A DNA stretch of 64,000 nt, taken from contig JAPPFC010000036.1 in assembly GCA_028824015.1 (NCBI GenBank), positions 62,001 through 126,000 on the forward strand, written 5' to 3'. This DNA is from a bacterium (GTDB taxonomy: Bacteria > Actinomycetota > Acidimicrobiia > Spongiisociales > ZC4RG35). The position numbers were made by a program, and so were the translations under genes. The notes beneath the pieces are model-generated. The model was given only the letters and a program-made list of their open reading frames with translations, was not told the origin of the DNA and did no database searches. Of this stretch, positions 1 through 9,176 are shown piece by piece. How positions within the stretch are numbered: position 1 is the first letter of the stretch; each line of letters begins with the position of its first letter.

Positions 1-623
1 CCGGGTGTGGTCTCCGGAGAGCCGTACATAACCCCGATCTTTTCCCGCAACTGATTGATGAATACCGCTGTGGTCCGGGAGCGATTGAGCGATCCGGCAA
101 GCTTTCGGAGAGCCTGTGACATCAACCGGGCCTGCAGACCCACATGTGAGTCCCCCATCTCACCCTCGATCTCCGCTCGGGGCACCAGAGCGGCCACCGA
201 GTCGACCACCAGCACGTCGAGGGCGCCGGAGCGGATCAGCATGTCGGCAATCTCCAGAGCCTGTTCGCCGGTGTCCGGCTGGGAGATCAGCAACTCATCC
301 ACATCCACTCCCAAAGCCGCGGCGTAGGTGGGATCAAGGCAGTGCTCGGCGTCCACGAAAGCGGCTATCCCCCCGTTGCGCTGCGCTTCCGCCACCACAT
401 GGAGAGCAAGGGTGGTCTTCCCCGAACTCTCGGGACCGAAAATCTCGACCACCCTCCCCCGCGGCATCCCGCCTATACCAAGAGCCACATCCAGGGACAG
501 GGCGCCGGTGGAGATAACCTCCGGCCTCCCGTGGGCCGCCTGGCTCATTTTCATAACAGCCCCTTTCCCGTACTGTTTGGTGATCTGGCCCACCGCCATC
601 TCCAAGGCTTTTTCCCTGTCCAT
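1..623 (-). CDS. recA: RecA recombinase, N-terminal part (cut by window edge)
   Basis: About 207 N-terminal codons of RecA, the ATP-dependent DNA strand-exchange protein that also triggers LexA self-cleavage. The start [11 protein letters not shown] is followed by the Walker A motif GPESSGKTT at residues 63-71, the segment [10 protein letters not shown], the Walker B strand [14 protein letters not shown] and the loop region [10 protein letters not shown]; all are standard RecA landmarks. The ATG at 623 has AAAGGA about nine bases upstream. The gene runs off the left end, so its C-terminus and any recX downstream are not visible. It is preceded by an SOS promoter (744-772). Identification is certain; only the 3' part is missing. 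Confidence 0.98.
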   Translation of the reverse strand, partial: MDREKALEMAVGQITKQYGKGAVMKMSQAAHGRPEVISTGALSLDVALGIGGMPRGRVVEIFGPESSGKTTLALHVVAEAQRNGGIAAFVDAEHCLDPTYAAALGVDVDELLISQPDTGEQALEIADMLIRSGALDVLVVDSVAALVPRAEIEGEMGDSHVGLQARLMSQALRKLAGSLNRSRTTAVFINQLREKIGVMYGSPETTP

Positions 624-743
624 CGTTGGTTCCTTTCTTTTGAACGGTCCTAGACAAGCTATAAGACCGCTGTGACAAAACTACGTGATTGTGGTCCGGT
701 TTCGAAGCATTTTCAAGCGATCAGGGCCGGAAACTTTCCCAAC

Positions 744-772
744 ATTGTAATCGAACATTCGTTCGATGCCAA
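744..772 (-). promoter_or_regulatory. recA promoter (-35 TTGGCA, 17-base spacer, -10 TACAAT)
   Basis: Read on the minus strand, TTGGCA (772-767) and TACAAT (749-744) are separated by exactly 17 bases. Sixteen of those 17 are the LexA box. A transcript would begin near 737 and carry a leader of about 115 bases before the recA ATG at 623. The elements match the housekeeping sigma consensus well; the transcription start is inferred. Confidence 0.8.
751..766 (-). promoter_or_regulatory. LexA operator (SOS box) of recA
   Basis: The 16 bases TCGAACATTCGTTCGA fit the Gram-positive/actinobacterial LexA consensus TCGAAC-N4-GTTCGA exactly, with perfect 6-base arms. The box lies 128 bases before the recA start codon and fills the spacer between a -35 and a -10 element, so bound LexA would block RNA polymerase. 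That LexA represses recA here is inferred from the sequence and from the known SOS regulon of Bacillus and mycobacteria. Confidence 0.93.
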
Positions 773-811
773 GCATTCTTTCGACCCAGCCCCCCGTACC
801 CCCGCCCAGCC

Positions 812-1372
812 TCAACTCAGGGGGATTCTCTCCAGCGCCTCATAGCGGGGAGGGCCGCCGCCCAGGTGACTGCGGAAGACCGTCACCTCCCTCACCGTCA
901 TCTCCACCTCCGCCGAAGGGGCGGACCCCAGGAGTGCCCGGACATCCCGGGGCGGACGGATCCGGGACAGGGTGAGATGAGGGGAGAAGGGCCGCTCCGA
1001 CAACGGTATCCCCGCACCGGCCACCGCCTCCTTCGTCGCGGCAGCCAGAGCGGAGAGGGATCGGGATCCCCGCGACACCCCCACCCACAGGACCGTGGCC
1101 CGCCGGGCGCGGGGAAAGCTCCCCAACTCCCCGAAGCGGCACCGGAAGGCGTCGCCGAGGGGAGTCTCGGACAGGTAATGGGACATCATCTCGTAACGGT
1201 CTCTGGCGACATCGCCGAGAAACCAAAGGGTCATGTGCCAGTTCCGGGGCGGAGTCACGCGCCCGGGGAGCTTTCTGTCGCCGGCCATCTCCATCACCCG
1301 CCGGCTCAGAGCCTGCCGGGCCTCGGACGTGAGGTCCACCGCCAGAAAGATCCGGCCTACCGATTCCACCAT
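812..1372 (-). CDS. thpR: RNA 2',3'-cyclic phosphodiesterase (2'-5' RNA ligase family)
   Basis: A 186-residue member of the LigT/ThpR 2H phosphoesterase family, which opens 2',3'-cyclic phosphates on RNA ends. Both family HxT motifs are present: HMTLWFLGD near residue 45 and HLTLSRIRPP near residue 135. The start IFLAVDLTSEA is typical of the family, as is the length. The ATG at 1372 lies inside the 3' end of cinA (16-base overlap), so the two are translationally coupled; the cinA-recA neighbourhood is common in Gram-positive bacteria. The family assignment is secure. The physiological substrate of bacterial ThpR is not settled. Confidence 0.9.
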   Translation of the reverse strand: MVESVGRIFLAVDLTSEARQALSRRVMEMAGDRKLPGRVTPPRNWHMTLWFLGDVARDRYEMMSHYLSETPLGDAFRCRFGELGSFPRARRATVLWVGVSRGSRSLSALAAATKEAVAGAGIPLSERPFSPHLTLSRIRPPRDVRALLGSAPSAEVEMTVREVTVFRSHLGGGPPRYEALERIPLS

Positions 1373-2601
1373 ACTCCGGTGATGCCGAGCCGCGCCAGGT
1401 GGAGGGCGGCCGTGGTCGTGTAGACCCGCACCCGTTCGCGGTCCCCAGGCATCTGCAGCCGCCGGGTCTCCACCCTCTCGGGCGTCGCCACCCCGACATA
1501 GACGACTCCCACGGGCCGGTCGGCCGGTGCGGGTCCCGCCGATCCGGTCACCGCCAGTCCCACGTCCACCCCCAGGGTCCGGCGCGCTCCCTCGGCCATC
1601 TCGCGGGCGGTACGGGCGGACACCACCCCCTCCCCGAGCGTCTCGGCCGCCACGCCCAAGAGCCGCTCCTTGAGGTCGGATGCGTAGCTCACCACCGATC
1701 CCCGGAACACCCGGGACGACCCGGGCGTCAAGGTGATGCGGGCCGCCACCAGCCCGGCCGTCATGGACTCGGCCGTCCCGATGGTCCACCCTCTCTCCTC
1801 CAGCAACTCCAACAGCCGCAACTCGATGGTCTGATCATCGAAGCCGAACACCGCCGGTCCCAGGCGTCGACAGATCTCCGAGGACAGGGGAGCGATCATT
1901 CGCTCCGCCTCCCCCACATCCGCCGCCTTGGCCGTTATCCGCACTTTGATCTCTCCGGCCGAGGCCAGGTAGGCCAAGCTCGGGTTCTCCGACCGGAGAT
2001 AGAGGTCTTGCAGCAACTCTGCGGTGCGGGACTCCGAACGTCCCCAGGTCCTGATGATCCTGCTGACCAGTGTCTCGGAGGTCCCCGCCGCCTCGGCCAA
2101 CCTGGGCAGGACCTCCTCGGAGAGCATCCCAGCCATCTCCCGGGGCACCCCGGGCAGCGCGAAGATCCATCTGCCCCGGTGAGAGAGGGCCAGGCCGGGA
2201 GCGGTGCCTCTGGGGTTGTGGATCAACTCGGCGCCCTCGGGATACTCGGCCTGCCGGAGATTGTTGGAGGGCATCTCCCGGCCCATCCCCGAGAAACGCT
2301 CTCGAAGGACCTCCGCCCACTCGCTGCTGAACCGCAGAGAACGGCCGGTCACCGCACAGATCGCCTCTCGGGTGAGATCATCGGGGGTGGGGCCGATCCC
2401 CCCGGTGATGATCACCGCGTCGGCTCTCTCCAATGCCGTGGCGATCGCAGCCTCCATCCGTGCGGGGTTGTCCCCCACCGTCACCTGGAAGTGGGCGTCG
2501 AAGCCCTTGCCGGCCAGGGCGTCCGCTATGAAGGCGGCGTTGCCGTTGACGATCTGTCCCAGCAGCAGTTCGGTGCCCACGGTTATGACCTCCACGATCA
2601 T
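1357..2601 (-). CDS. cinA: CinA family protein (nicotinamide-nucleotide amidohydrolase)
   Basis: A 414-residue full-length CinA. Residues 1-170 form the MoaB/MogA-like domain (start MIVEVITVGTELLLGQIVN, GGIGPTPDDLTREA, and the segment ALPGVPREM). Residues about 255-410 form the PncC domain (TIGTAESMTAGLVAARIT, VVSYASDLKERLLGV, AVTGSAGPAPADRPVGVVYVG). The PncC domain deamidates NMN for pyridine nucleotide salvage; the N-terminal domain has pyrophosphatase activity in studied homologues. The ATG at 2601 has a strong GGAGGAGG and overlaps the stop of the phosphatase gene by four bases. It forms an operon with thpR and is next to recA, as in many firmicutes and actinobacteria. Confidence 0.95.
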   Translation of the reverse strand: MIVEVITVGTELLLGQIVNGNAAFIADALAGKGFDAHFQVTVGDNPARMEAAIATALERADAVIITGGIGPTPDDLTREAICAVTGRSLRFSSEWAEVLRERFSGMGREMPSNNLRQAEYPEGAELIHNPRGTAPGLALSHRGRWIFALPGVPREMAGMLSEEVLPRLAEAAGTSETLVSRIIRTWGRSESRTAELLQDLYLRSENPSLAYLASAGEIKVRITAKAADVGEAERMIAPLSSEICRRLGPAVFGFDDQTIELRLLELLEERGWTIGTAESMTAGLVAARITLTPGSSRVFRGSVVSYASDLKERLLGVAAETLGEGVVSARTAREMAEGARRTLGVDVGLAVTGSAGPAPADRPVGVVYVGVATPERVETRRLQMPGDRERVRVYTTTAALHLARLGITGVWWNR

Positions 2602-3524
2602 CCGTTGCCTCCTCCTCCCGCCGCTGCTCGAATCTCGGGTAGCGGAACCTGGCGGGAGACTCCTCCCATGCCCAGGTAGACCTCGTATCCGGCCTCCCGG
2701 GCGGCCTCCACGACCTGGTCCCGGCCCCAGGCCACCTCGGAGACGGCGTGCCCGTCGCTGGCCAGGGTGATCGGGATCCCCGCTTGACGGAACATCTTCA
2801 GGAACACCGGAGAGGGATAGACCTGGCGGGCCGGGTTGCGGAGGCCCTGGCTGGAGACCTCCACCGCCACGCCCTTGCGGGCCGCGGCCTCCACCACCTG
2901 TTCGTAGAGATGCACCGGCTCCCGGGAAGGCCGGTAACCGTACTTCTTGCACAGGTCGACATGGGCCACGACGTCGGCGACCTCGGAGGCGATCATCTCC
3001 ACCACCAGCCCGAAATACTGTTCCCAGGACTTCTCGACGCCCCGCCGCTCGAACTCGCCGGCGCACTCCGAGGTGTCTATCGCCCATCCTCCCACCCAGT
3101 GAACCGCCCCCAAGAGATAGTCCCAGGGGTAGGGAGCCAGCAATTCCAGCACCGCATCTTCGGTTCCGGGTATGAAGTCGACCTCCAGTCCCAGCAGCAC
3201 CGGAAATCCCCGATCCTTGGCCTCCAGCACGGCTTCCACATACTGCTCGATCCGGAAGACCCGGTCCAGGTCCACCATCCGGGCCGTGAAATCGGCCAGG
3301 GCCCGGTATGCAGGCCCGCCGCCGCGGTCGGCTTCCCAGAATCGGCCCAAGGCTTCATCCGACTCCTCGAACCGGTAGAGGTGTTCGGTGAATCCCAACT
3401 CCGCCACCCCCAGCGCCCCGGCGGCCTCGCAGTACCTCTCGATCAGATCGACCGGGAACCCGTCGGGAACCGGATCGGAGGGATGAAGTCGATGGGGGTA
3501 CAGATGGAGGTGATAGTCAGACAT
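2598..3524 (-). CDS. PHP-domain histidinol-phosphatase (HisK type)
   Basis: A 308-residue PHP-family metallophosphoesterase. It begins MSDYHLHLYPH, giving the first metal-binding HxH, and carries LGFTEHLYRFE, LGLEVDFIPG, the motif GAVHWVGGWAID, VVAHVDLCKKYG and a C-terminal ITLASDGHAVSEV, the usual PHP metal-ligand set. Length and motifs fit the HisK/YtvP type that makes histidinol from histidinol phosphate. No other his gene is nearby, so the exact substrate is inferred from the family; other phosphoesters are possible. The stop overlaps the cinA start (ATGA), so the two are co-translated. ATG 3524 is the only well-placed start. Confidence 0.85.
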   Translation of the reverse strand: MSDYHLHLYPHRLHPSDPVPDGFPVDLIERYCEAAGALGVAELGFTEHLYRFEESDEALGRFWEADRGGGPAYRALADFTARMVDLDRVFRIEQYVEAVLEAKDRGFPVLLGLEVDFIPGTEDAVLELLAPYPWDYLLGAVHWVGGWAIDTSECAGEFERRGVEKSWEQYFGLVVEMIASEVADVVAHVDLCKKYGYRPSREPVHLYEQVVEAAARKGVAVEVSSQGLRNPARQVYPSPVFLKMFRQAGIPITLASDGHAVSEVAWGRDQVVEAAREAGYEVYLGMGGVSRQVPLPEIRAAAGGGGNG

Positions 3525-3550
3525 GGCCTGAGGCGAGCGGGAACCGCTCC

Positions 3551-3829
3551 CTAATGTCGGACCGCCTCCACCAGCGCCTGCAGGGGTCCGGGTCCCACCG
3601 CGTCAGCCAGGTGGCTCCAAGCCTCATCGCTGACTGCTTCCTCCCGCTCCAGCATCCCCGCCGCCAGGTCGACCGCGTCGGCCATTCCCACATATATCCC
3701 GGTCTGGTCCCTGTCCAGGGCAGTTGCGATCGCCATCCTGGCCGATACGGGATCGCCCCTCCCCAATGCCTGGATGGAACGCTCCACCGCGGTGAGCGCC
3801 TGACGCTGCAACCGTCCGGGGTTCGCCAT
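3551..3829 (-). CDS. small conserved-looking helical protein, unknown function
   Basis: A 92-residue protein starting [19 protein letters not shown]. It is rich in Ala, Glu and Asp and looks all-helical, without a signal peptide, membrane segment or cysteines. Its ATG overlaps the stop codon of the GAPDH-like gene upstream by one base (TGATG), and the histidinol-phosphatase start lies 26 bases downstream, so it sits in the middle of a minus-strand operon. I do not recognise a family. The tight coupling and normal codon use suggest it is real; helical fold and cytosolic location are inferred from composition only. Confidence 0.65.
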   Translation of the reverse strand: MANPGRLQRQALTAVERSIQALGRGDPVSARMAIATALDRDQTGIYVGMADAVDLAAGMLEREEAVSDEAWSHLADAVGPGPLQALVEAVRH

Positions 3830-4893
3830 CAGACCTCCCGGAAGAGGTAGCGCCGCAATACGTTGATGCGCGGTTCGATCTCGCCGGGATACAGGTACCA
3901 GAGCATGGCGGCCACCGTGGACAGCAGCGGATTCCCGTCCTGGGGGGTGAAGGCAAACCCCACGACCTGGTTGCCGTTGCGCACCGAGAGAGAGGACAGC
4001 GCCACCACCGCGTGCGAGAGAAGCCTGCCGTAGTAACCGTGGTCCCTCCCGAAGGAGAACACCTGGTTGGCGGAGCTTTTGTGGGTGACTGCCACCCATG
4101 GGTTGGTGTAGAAGCGATCCACCACCTCATCCACGTCTATCTCCCGGTCCAGGGTCACCGAGAAGTGGGTGGTGTGCATGTACTGGGTGTTGAGCTTGAT
4201 CGCCGAGGAGTAGAGCGGCAGGTCGTGGCCGAGTGTGGCGAAAAGAAGATGGGCATCGCGGGCGTGATGGGTCCCGAACCTCTGGTCCTTGTGGGAGTCG
4301 ACGGTCGGGCTGGCCACGAACCCTCGATCCTGGCTGATGTCGTTGGCTCGCCGTATGCACAGGAACTCCCCGTTCTCCAGGTGGGACGTGCCGTCGGAGT
4401 CGAATGCCAGGGAGTTGATCATGGCCGAGATGTTGTGGGTGTTGCACGACACGATGTGGAGGTAACGGTCCCGATCGGGGTTCAGGGCCGCGTCATTGAT
4501 CCCCCGCGCGTACATCTTCCCGAAACCGAATTCCGATCCCTGCGCCAGAAAACCTCGGGGACCCGTCACCGATTCATACAGTTCGGCCTTGTTCAGGTTG
4601 CCGGCCGGGGTGCAGTCGATCACCACCGTGGCGCGCTCCAGGGCTTCCCACTTCTCGTATTTGGGGTTGTGTCCCAGGGACTGGAACTCGACACGGCGGT
4701 CTTCGTCAACCGCCAGGATGGCCCCCCTGCTTACCAGGTCCTCGACCTTGCCCCGCTCGGCAAGGACCGGGGTGCGCTTGTGAAAGGTGACTTCGTCTAT
4801 TCCGAATGCCTCCCGATAGTCGGCCAGCAGGCCGATCAACGGTTCGCCGATGGTGCCGGTGCCCACTACATGGACGATCTTGCTATCTGCCAA
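3829..4893 (-). CDS. type II (archaeal-like) glyceraldehyde-3-phosphate dehydrogenase family protein
   Basis: A 354-residue NAD(P)-binding dehydrogenase. The N-terminus [15 protein letters not shown] is a Rossmann GxGx[21 protein letters not shown] and the active-site segment HIVSCNTHN (nucleophilic Cys) align with the archaeal GAPDH motifs IDCTPEGIGAKN and [22 protein letters not shown] and [13 protein letters not shown] match further archaeal GAPDH blocks (RRGADP, SHHGPD, MHQHNVMVEVE). Similarity is distant, so the substrate may not be glyceraldehyde 3-phosphate. The ATG at 4893 has GGAGAGGAG upstream. The gene is divergent from leuC. I am confident of the fold family, less of the reaction. 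Confidence 0.65.
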   Translation of the reverse strand: MADSKIVHVVGTGTIGEPLIGLLADYREAFGIDEVTFHKRTPVLAERGKVEDLVSRGAILAVDEDRRVEFQSLGHNPKYEKWEALERATVVIDCTPAGNLNKAELYESVTGPRGFLAQGSEFGFGKMYARGINDAALNPDRDRYLHIVSCNTHNISAMINSLAFDSDGTSHLENGEFLCIRRANDISQDRGFVASPTVDSHKDQRFGTHHARDAHLLFATLGHDLPLYSSAIKLNTQYMHTTHFSVTLDREIDVDEVVDRFYTNPWVAVTHKSSANQVFSFGRDHGYYGRLLSHAVVALSSLSVRNGNQVVGFAFTPQDGNPLLSTVAAMLWYLYPGEIEPRINVLRRYLFREV

Positions 4894-4991
4894 GACTCCT
4901 CTCCTGGTACGGGTCGGTACCTAGGTTAACCCGTCCCGGCAGCCCTGCCGGACACCTTGGGCGAGAGAGCCGTTGCTTCGGGAGACCGAGG

Positions 4992-6443
4992 TTGCGCTAT
5001 TGTTGTCCGCGCGTCTCACCGGAGTACACAGCCACGCCACAGACCCTCTTCGAAAAGGTATGGAACCGCCATCTGGTGCGGGAGGTCGAGGGCGAACCGG
5101 CCCTGCTCTATATCGACCTGCACCTGGTCCATGAGGTCACCTCGCCTCAGGCCTTCGACGGGCTCCGGATGGCCGGACGGACGGTGCGCAGGCCCGACCT
5201 GACCCTGGCCACCATCGACCACGGCGTGCCCACCACCGGGAGGGGGCTTCCCATCCGCGACCCCCTGTCCAAGAAGCAAATCGACGCCCTGGTTCACAAC
5301 TGCGGCGAGTTCGGGATCACCCTCTACGGTCTGGATGACCCTCGCCAGGGCATCGTTCACGTGATCGGCCCCGAACAGGGAGCGACCCAGCCGGGGATGA
5401 CCATCGTCTGCGGCGATTCCCACACCTCGACCCACGGGGCGTTCGGCGCCCTGGCGTTCGGGATCGGCACCTCCGAGGTGGAACATGTCCTCGCCACCCA
5501 GACCCTTCCTCAGCCCAAGCCGCGCTCGATGGCCATCACCATCGACGGGGACCTCGCCACCGGGGTGACCGCCAAGGACATCATCCTGGGGATTATCGCC
5601 CGGATAGGCACCGCCGGCGGCCAGGGACACGTCATCGAATACCGGGGGTCGGCCATCGAGGGGCTCTCCATGGAGGGGCGGATGACGGTGTGCAACATGT
5701 CCATCGAGGCGGGCGCCCGGGCGGGGATGATCGCCCCCGACGAGATCACATTCTCCTATCTGGAGGGGCGTCCCCACGCTCCCCGGGGCCCGCGGTGGGA
5801 TGAAGCTCTCTCGGAGTGGCGTTCGCTCCCCACCGATCCCGGCGCCGCCTTCGACACCGAAATCCGCATCGACGCGGCTGATCTGAAGCCGTATGTGTCG
5901 TGGGGCACCAATCCCGGCCAGACCGCGGCGGTGACCGATCACATACCCCATCCCGACCAGTTCGACGATCCCTTGGAGCGGGACTCCACCATCCGCGCCC
6001 TTGCCTACATGGATCTGGAGCCCGGCACACCCATCACCGAGATCACCATCGACCGGGTGTTCCTGGGCTCGTGCACCAACGCCCGCATCGAGGATCTGCG
6101 CGACGCCGCCGCCGTCGTCCGGGGAAAGAGGGTGCACCCATCGGTCTCGGCAATGGTGGTGCCCGGTTCCGGGCTGGTCAAACTCCAGGCCGAGGCCGAA
6201 GGCCTGGACGCAGTCTTCGTCGAGGCCGGATTCGAGTGGCGAGACGCGGGTTGCTCGATGTGCCTGGGAATGAACCCCGACATTCTTCTGCCGGGCGAGC
6301 GGTGCGCATCCACCTCGAACCGCAACTTCGAAGGCCGCCAGGGCCAGGGCGGACGCACGCACCTGGTCTCCCCGGCCATGGCCGCCGCCGCGGCCGTCTC
6401 CGGCAGGTTCGTGGACATACGGGAGTGGGAGGGGCAACGATGA
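4992..6443 (+). CDS. leuC: 3-isopropylmalate dehydratase, large subunit
   Basis: Leucine biosynthesis isopropylmalate isomerase, an aconitase-family [4Fe-4S] enzyme working with LeuD. Diagnostic blocks: [21 protein letters not shown], the segment [24 protein letters not shown], the cluster cysteine in [14 protein letters not shown], then [10 protein letters not shown] (two cluster Cys) and [17 protein letters not shown]. The body is full length. The start is a puzzle: homology would begin at the P-Q-T-L-F-E-K segment, where codon 5034 is ACG, with CGGAG nine bases before it. The only canonical in-frame start close by is TTG at 4992, used here. A far upstream ATG (4806) would run across the divergent gene. 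The stop overlaps the leuD ATG (ATGA). Confidence 0.93.
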   Translation: MRYCCPRVSPEYTATPQTLFEKVWNRHLVREVEGEPALLYIDLHLVHEVTSPQAFDGLRMAGRTVRRPDLTLATIDHGVPTTGRGLPIRDPLSKKQIDALVHNCGEFGITLYGLDDPRQGIVHVIGPEQGATQPGMTIVCGDSHTSTHGAFGALAFGIGTSEVEHVLATQTLPQPKPRSMAITIDGDLATGVTAKDIILGIIARIGTAGGQGHVIEYRGSAIEGLSMEGRMTVCNMSIEAGARAGMIAPDEITFSYLEGRPHAPRGPRWDEALSEWRSLPTDPGAAFDTEIRIDAADLKPYVSWGTNPGQTAAVTDHIPHPDQFDDPLERDSTIRALAYMDLEPGTPITEITIDRVFLGSCTNARIEDLRDAAAVVRGKRVHPSVSAMVVPGSGLVKLQAEAEGLDAVFVEAGFEWRDAGCSMCLGMNPDILLPGERCASTSNRNFEGRQGQGGRTHLVSPAMAAAAAVSGRFVDIREWEGQR

Positions 6444-7045
6444 GACCGGTCTCCGTGATAAGCGGCTCCATGCTCCCCCTGCCCCGGGCGAACGTCGACA
6501 CCGACCAGATCATGCCGAAACAGTTTTTGAAACGAGTCGAGCGGACCGGCTACGGAGAGTTCCTGTTCTGGGACTGGAGACGGACGCCGGGAGGAGAGCT
6601 CGATCCGGGTTTCGCCCTCAACCAGCCCCGGTACCAGGAGGCCAAGGTGCTGGTGGCCGGGCCCAACTTCGGGAGCGGCTCCTCTCGGGAGCATGCCCCC
6701 TGGGGTCTGCAGGACTGGGGATTCGAGGCGGTTATCGCCCCATCCCTGGCCGACATATTCCGCACCAACTGCACCAAGATCGGCCTGCTCCCCCTTCAGC
6801 TCTCTGCGGCGGAGGTCTCCACCCTCACCCGGCTCGCCACCGAACGCCCCGAAAGCCGGATCGCCATCGACCTGGAGTCGCAGACCGTGGAGGCGCCGGG
6901 CCTCTCCACCACCTTCGAGATCGAGCCCTTCACCAAGTGGCGGATGCTCAACGGCTACGACGACATAGGCCTCACGCTCCGCCATCTCGGGGAGATAGAC
7001 GCCTTCGAGTTGACCCGCTCGCGGGTGCTGCCCACTCTAAAGTAG
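6440..7045 (+). CDS. leuD: 3-isopropylmalate dehydratase, small subunit
   Basis: A 201-residue LeuD, the swivelling small subunit that completes the isopropylmalate isomerase active site with LeuC. Family motifs: the start with [27 protein letters not shown], the substrate-loop segment [15 protein letters not shown], and [21 protein letters not shown]. The length is as expected. It is translationally coupled to leuC by a four-base overlap. leuA and leuB are not in this window. The next gene, xpt, begins seven bases after the stop and may share the transcript. Confidence 0.96.
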   Translation: MRPVSVISGSMLPLPRANVDTDQIMPKQFLKRVERTGYGEFLFWDWRRTPGGELDPGFALNQPRYQEAKVLVAGPNFGSGSSREHAPWGLQDWGFEAVIAPSLADIFRTNCTKIGLLPLQLSAAEVSTLTRLATERPESRIAIDLESQTVEAPGLSTTFEIEPFTKWRMLNGYDDIGLTLRHLGEIDAFELTRSRVLPTLK

Positions 7046-7052
7046 AGACCGC

Positions 7053-7613
7053 GTGGAAGAACTGCGGACACGAATCCTGGAAGCGGGACGGGTGGAATCC
7101 GATCTGGTGATCGTGGACAGCTTCCTCAACCACCGGACCGACCCGGCGCTCATGAGCAACGTGGGAGAGTGGCTGGCGGAACGACTCGGAGACTTCGACC
7201 TGGTGCTGACCGCCGAGGCATCCGGCATACCGGCCGCCTTCAGCACCGCCCGGGCTGCGGGGGTGGACTTCATCTACGCCAAGAAGCAGAACCGCCAGCT
7301 CGATCGGAACCTCCACTTCATCCGGCGGGTGAGTTCGCCCACCAAGGGCGGGGAGACCTGGATAACCATCCGCAAGGAACTCCTGGGAGTCGGGCGGGAC
7401 ATCGTGGTGGTGGACGACTTCTTGTCCCGGGGCCGCACGGCAGAAGCGCTGGGAGAGATGATCGAGGAGTCGGGCAACCGGCTGGTCGGGTTCGGATTCG
7501 TGATAGAAAAAACATTCACCGGGGGGAGGTCCCTCCTGGAGAAGCACGGATGGGACATCCAATCGGCGGCCATCATCGAGTCCATAGAGAACAGTCGGAT
7601 CACCATCGCGTGA
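7053..7613 (+). CDS. xpt: xanthine phosphoribosyltransferase
   Basis: A 186-residue purine salvage enzyme that converts xanthine and PRPP to XMP. It shows the Xpt hallmarks VDSFLNHRTDP near residue 24, LTAEASGIPAA, the PRPP-binding strand VVVDDFLSRGRTAEA around residues 120-134, and GFVIEKTFTGGRSLLEKHGW. The start is GTG at 7053, giving the family N-terminus MEELRTRIL; no stronger start exists. It follows leuD by seven bases. No purine riboswitch is visible in front, unlike the Bacillus gene. Xanthine rather than hypoxanthine specificity is inferred from the family. Confidence 0.9.
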   Translation: MEELRTRILEAGRVESDLVIVDSFLNHRTDPALMSNVGEWLAERLGDFDLVLTAEASGIPAAFSTARAAGVDFIYAKKQNRQLDRNLHFIRRVSSPTKGGETWITIRKELLGVGRDIVVVDDFLSRGRTAEALGEMIEESGNRLVGFGFVIEKTFTGGRSLLEKHGWDIQSAAIIESIENSRITIA

Positions 7614-7678
7614 TTGCCGGTAAACCAGCTCGGGCGACTAGCCTGAGGCGCACGTACTGATTCCAAGGGAGCCCGTCA

Positions 7679-8065
7679 ATGGCAGTGAAGTTTCTGAGCC
7701 CCGAATGGCTGTCGGAAGTTACAACGGCGCTGGAAAACCACCAGGGCTTTCAGGAAGCCGCCCGCGACATGGAGTTGGCCATCCAGTTCAACGTCCTGGA
7801 CTCACCCTTGGGCGACACCGGCTACCACCTGATGATCACTCCCCAGGCCATCACCATCGCCCTGGGCGTCCGTGAGGACCTCGACATAACCATCAGCCAG
7901 AACTACGAGACCGCGGCGGCCATCATGAAGGGAGACCTCAATGTGCAGTCTGCCTTCATCACGGGAAAGATCAAGGTGTCGGGCAACCTGGCCAAGCTGA
8001 TGGTGCACCGCAACGGGATCGAGCAATGGCTGGCGGCCGTCTCCGACATAGAAGTCGAGTACTAG
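7679..8065 (+). CDS. SCP2 sterol-transfer domain protein
   Basis: A 128-residue stand-alone SCP2-fold protein. The pattern of an N-terminal helix (FLSPEWLSEVTTALE), a beta sheet (YHLMITPQAITIALGVREDLDITIS) and the closing segment AIMKGDLNVQSAFITGKIKVSGNLAKLM is typical of the SCP2 family, which binds hydrophobic ligands such as fatty acyl chains or sterols. The family block G-x-I-K-V-x-G-N is intact. It has its own spacing of 65 bases from xpt and faces mdh. The ligand is unknown. The soluble cytoplasmic location is inferred from the absence of a signal peptide. Confidence 0.82.
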   Translation: MAVKFLSPEWLSEVTTALENHQGFQEAARDMELAIQFNVLDSPLGDTGYHLMITPQAITIALGVREDLDITISQNYETAAAIMKGDLNVQSAFITGKIKVSGNLAKLMVHRNGIEQWLAAVSDIEVEY

Positions 8066-8106
8066 GCGGCGCGTAGCCCTCACCGAGCCTCACCTGCCGG
8101 TGTGGT

Positions 8107-9093
8107 TCAGACAAACCCCATCTCGACCACGGCGTCGCGCTCTTGCACCAGTTCGTCCACGGAGGCCTGGATTCGTTGCCGGGAGAACTCTGAGTGTTCA
8201 AGGCCCCACACGATCTCCCATCGGCCGTCTCGGCAAAGGCATGGGAAGGAGGAACATAGGCCCTCGGGCACTCCGTAGGACCCGTCGGAGATAACCGCCA
8301 TGCTCACCCAGTCGTCGGGAGGGGTGCCCATCACCCAATCCCGTATGTGGCTGACCGCCGCGTTGGCGGCCGAGGCCGCCGAGGATGTGCCTCTCGCTTT
8401 GATGACGGCCGTGCCCCGCTCGGCCACCGTGGGGATGAACTGGTTCTCCACCCAGTCGCGGTCACCCACCATTCCGAATGCGTCCCTTCCCCCGACCTCG
8501 GCGTGGAACAAGTCGGGGTACTGGCTGGCGGAGTGGTTCCCCCACACGCTCATCTTGGTCACCATGCTGGTGGGCTTGCCCACCTTGGCGGCCAGTTGAC
8601 CGATGGCGCGGTTGTGATCGAGCCGGGTCATGGCCGTGATCTGGGAGGGATCGATGTTCGGTGCGTTGGCGGCGGTGATGTAGGCGTTGGTGTTGGCCGG
8701 ATTGCCCACCACCAGCACCTTCACATCGGGGTCGGCCGACTCTGAGAGGGCCCGGCCCTGCTCGGAGAAAATCGCACCGTTCGCTTCCAGCAGGTCGGCT
8801 CTCTGCATATCCGCCCGGCGCGGCATGGCCCCCACCAGCAACGCCACGTCGGCGTCCGCGAAAGCCTGCTCGGTGTCGGTGGTCAGCACCACTCCCTTCA
8901 GGAGGGGGAAGGCGCAGTCCTCCAACTCCATCGCGACTCCCTCGAGAGCGGGAAAGGCCGGTGTTATCTCGAGTAGCTGGAGAATGACCGGCTGGTCTGC
9001 TCCGAGCATCTCCCCGGCGGCGATCCTGAACAACAAGCTGTATCCGATCTGCCCAGCAGCGCCGGTGACGGTCACCCGTTGAGGTGCACTCAT
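8107..9093 (-). CDS. mdh: malate dehydrogenase
   Basis: A 328-residue NAD-dependent malate dehydrogenase of the TCA cycle. Motifs: [19 protein letters not shown] (Rossmann GxxGxxG), [24 protein letters not shown], the substrate-binding loop [15 protein letters not shown] with its arginines, [12 protein letters not shown], the catalytic pair region TRLDHNRA and [12 protein letters not shown]. The ATG at 9093 ([11 protein letters not shown]) has GAAGGG upstream and gives the family-normal length; an in-frame ATG at 9126 would add an unlikely 11 residues. It is convergent with the SCP2 gene, leaving only 41 bases between the stops. Confidence 0.95.
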   Translation of the reverse strand: MSAPQRVTVTGAAGQIGYSLLFRIAAGEMLGADQPVILQLLEITPAFPALEGVAMELEDCAFPLLKGVVLTTDTEQAFADADVALLVGAMPRRADMQRADLLEANGAIFSEQGRALSESADPDVKVLVVGNPANTNAYITAANAPNIDPSQITAMTRLDHNRAIGQLAAKVGKPTSMVTKMSVWGNHSASQYPDLFHAEVGGRDAFGMVGDRDWVENQFIPTVAERGTAVIKARGTSSAASAANAAVSHIRDWVMGTPPDDWVSMAVISDGSYGVPEGLCSSFPCLCRDGRWEIVWGLEHSEFSRQRIQASVDELVQERDAVVEMGFV

Positions 9094-9176
9094 GAAACTA
9101 AACCCTTCTGGTCGGCTGTTCGTCAAATGCTATATGAGGTAAGGGACCGGGCATGCGCGCCGGTGCGCTGATCCGG

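Noticed and set aside
4806-4991. An ATG at 4806 as leuC start
   Set aside because: It would add 76 residues without homology and overlap the 5' end of the divergent GAPDH-like gene by 88 bases.
5016-6437. A 473-codon antisense frame over leuC, and similar long antisense frames over the histidinol phosphatase and pyk genes
   Set aside because: They are mirror frames produced by high GC third positions; the opposite-strand proteins are recognisable enzymes and the antisense ones are not.
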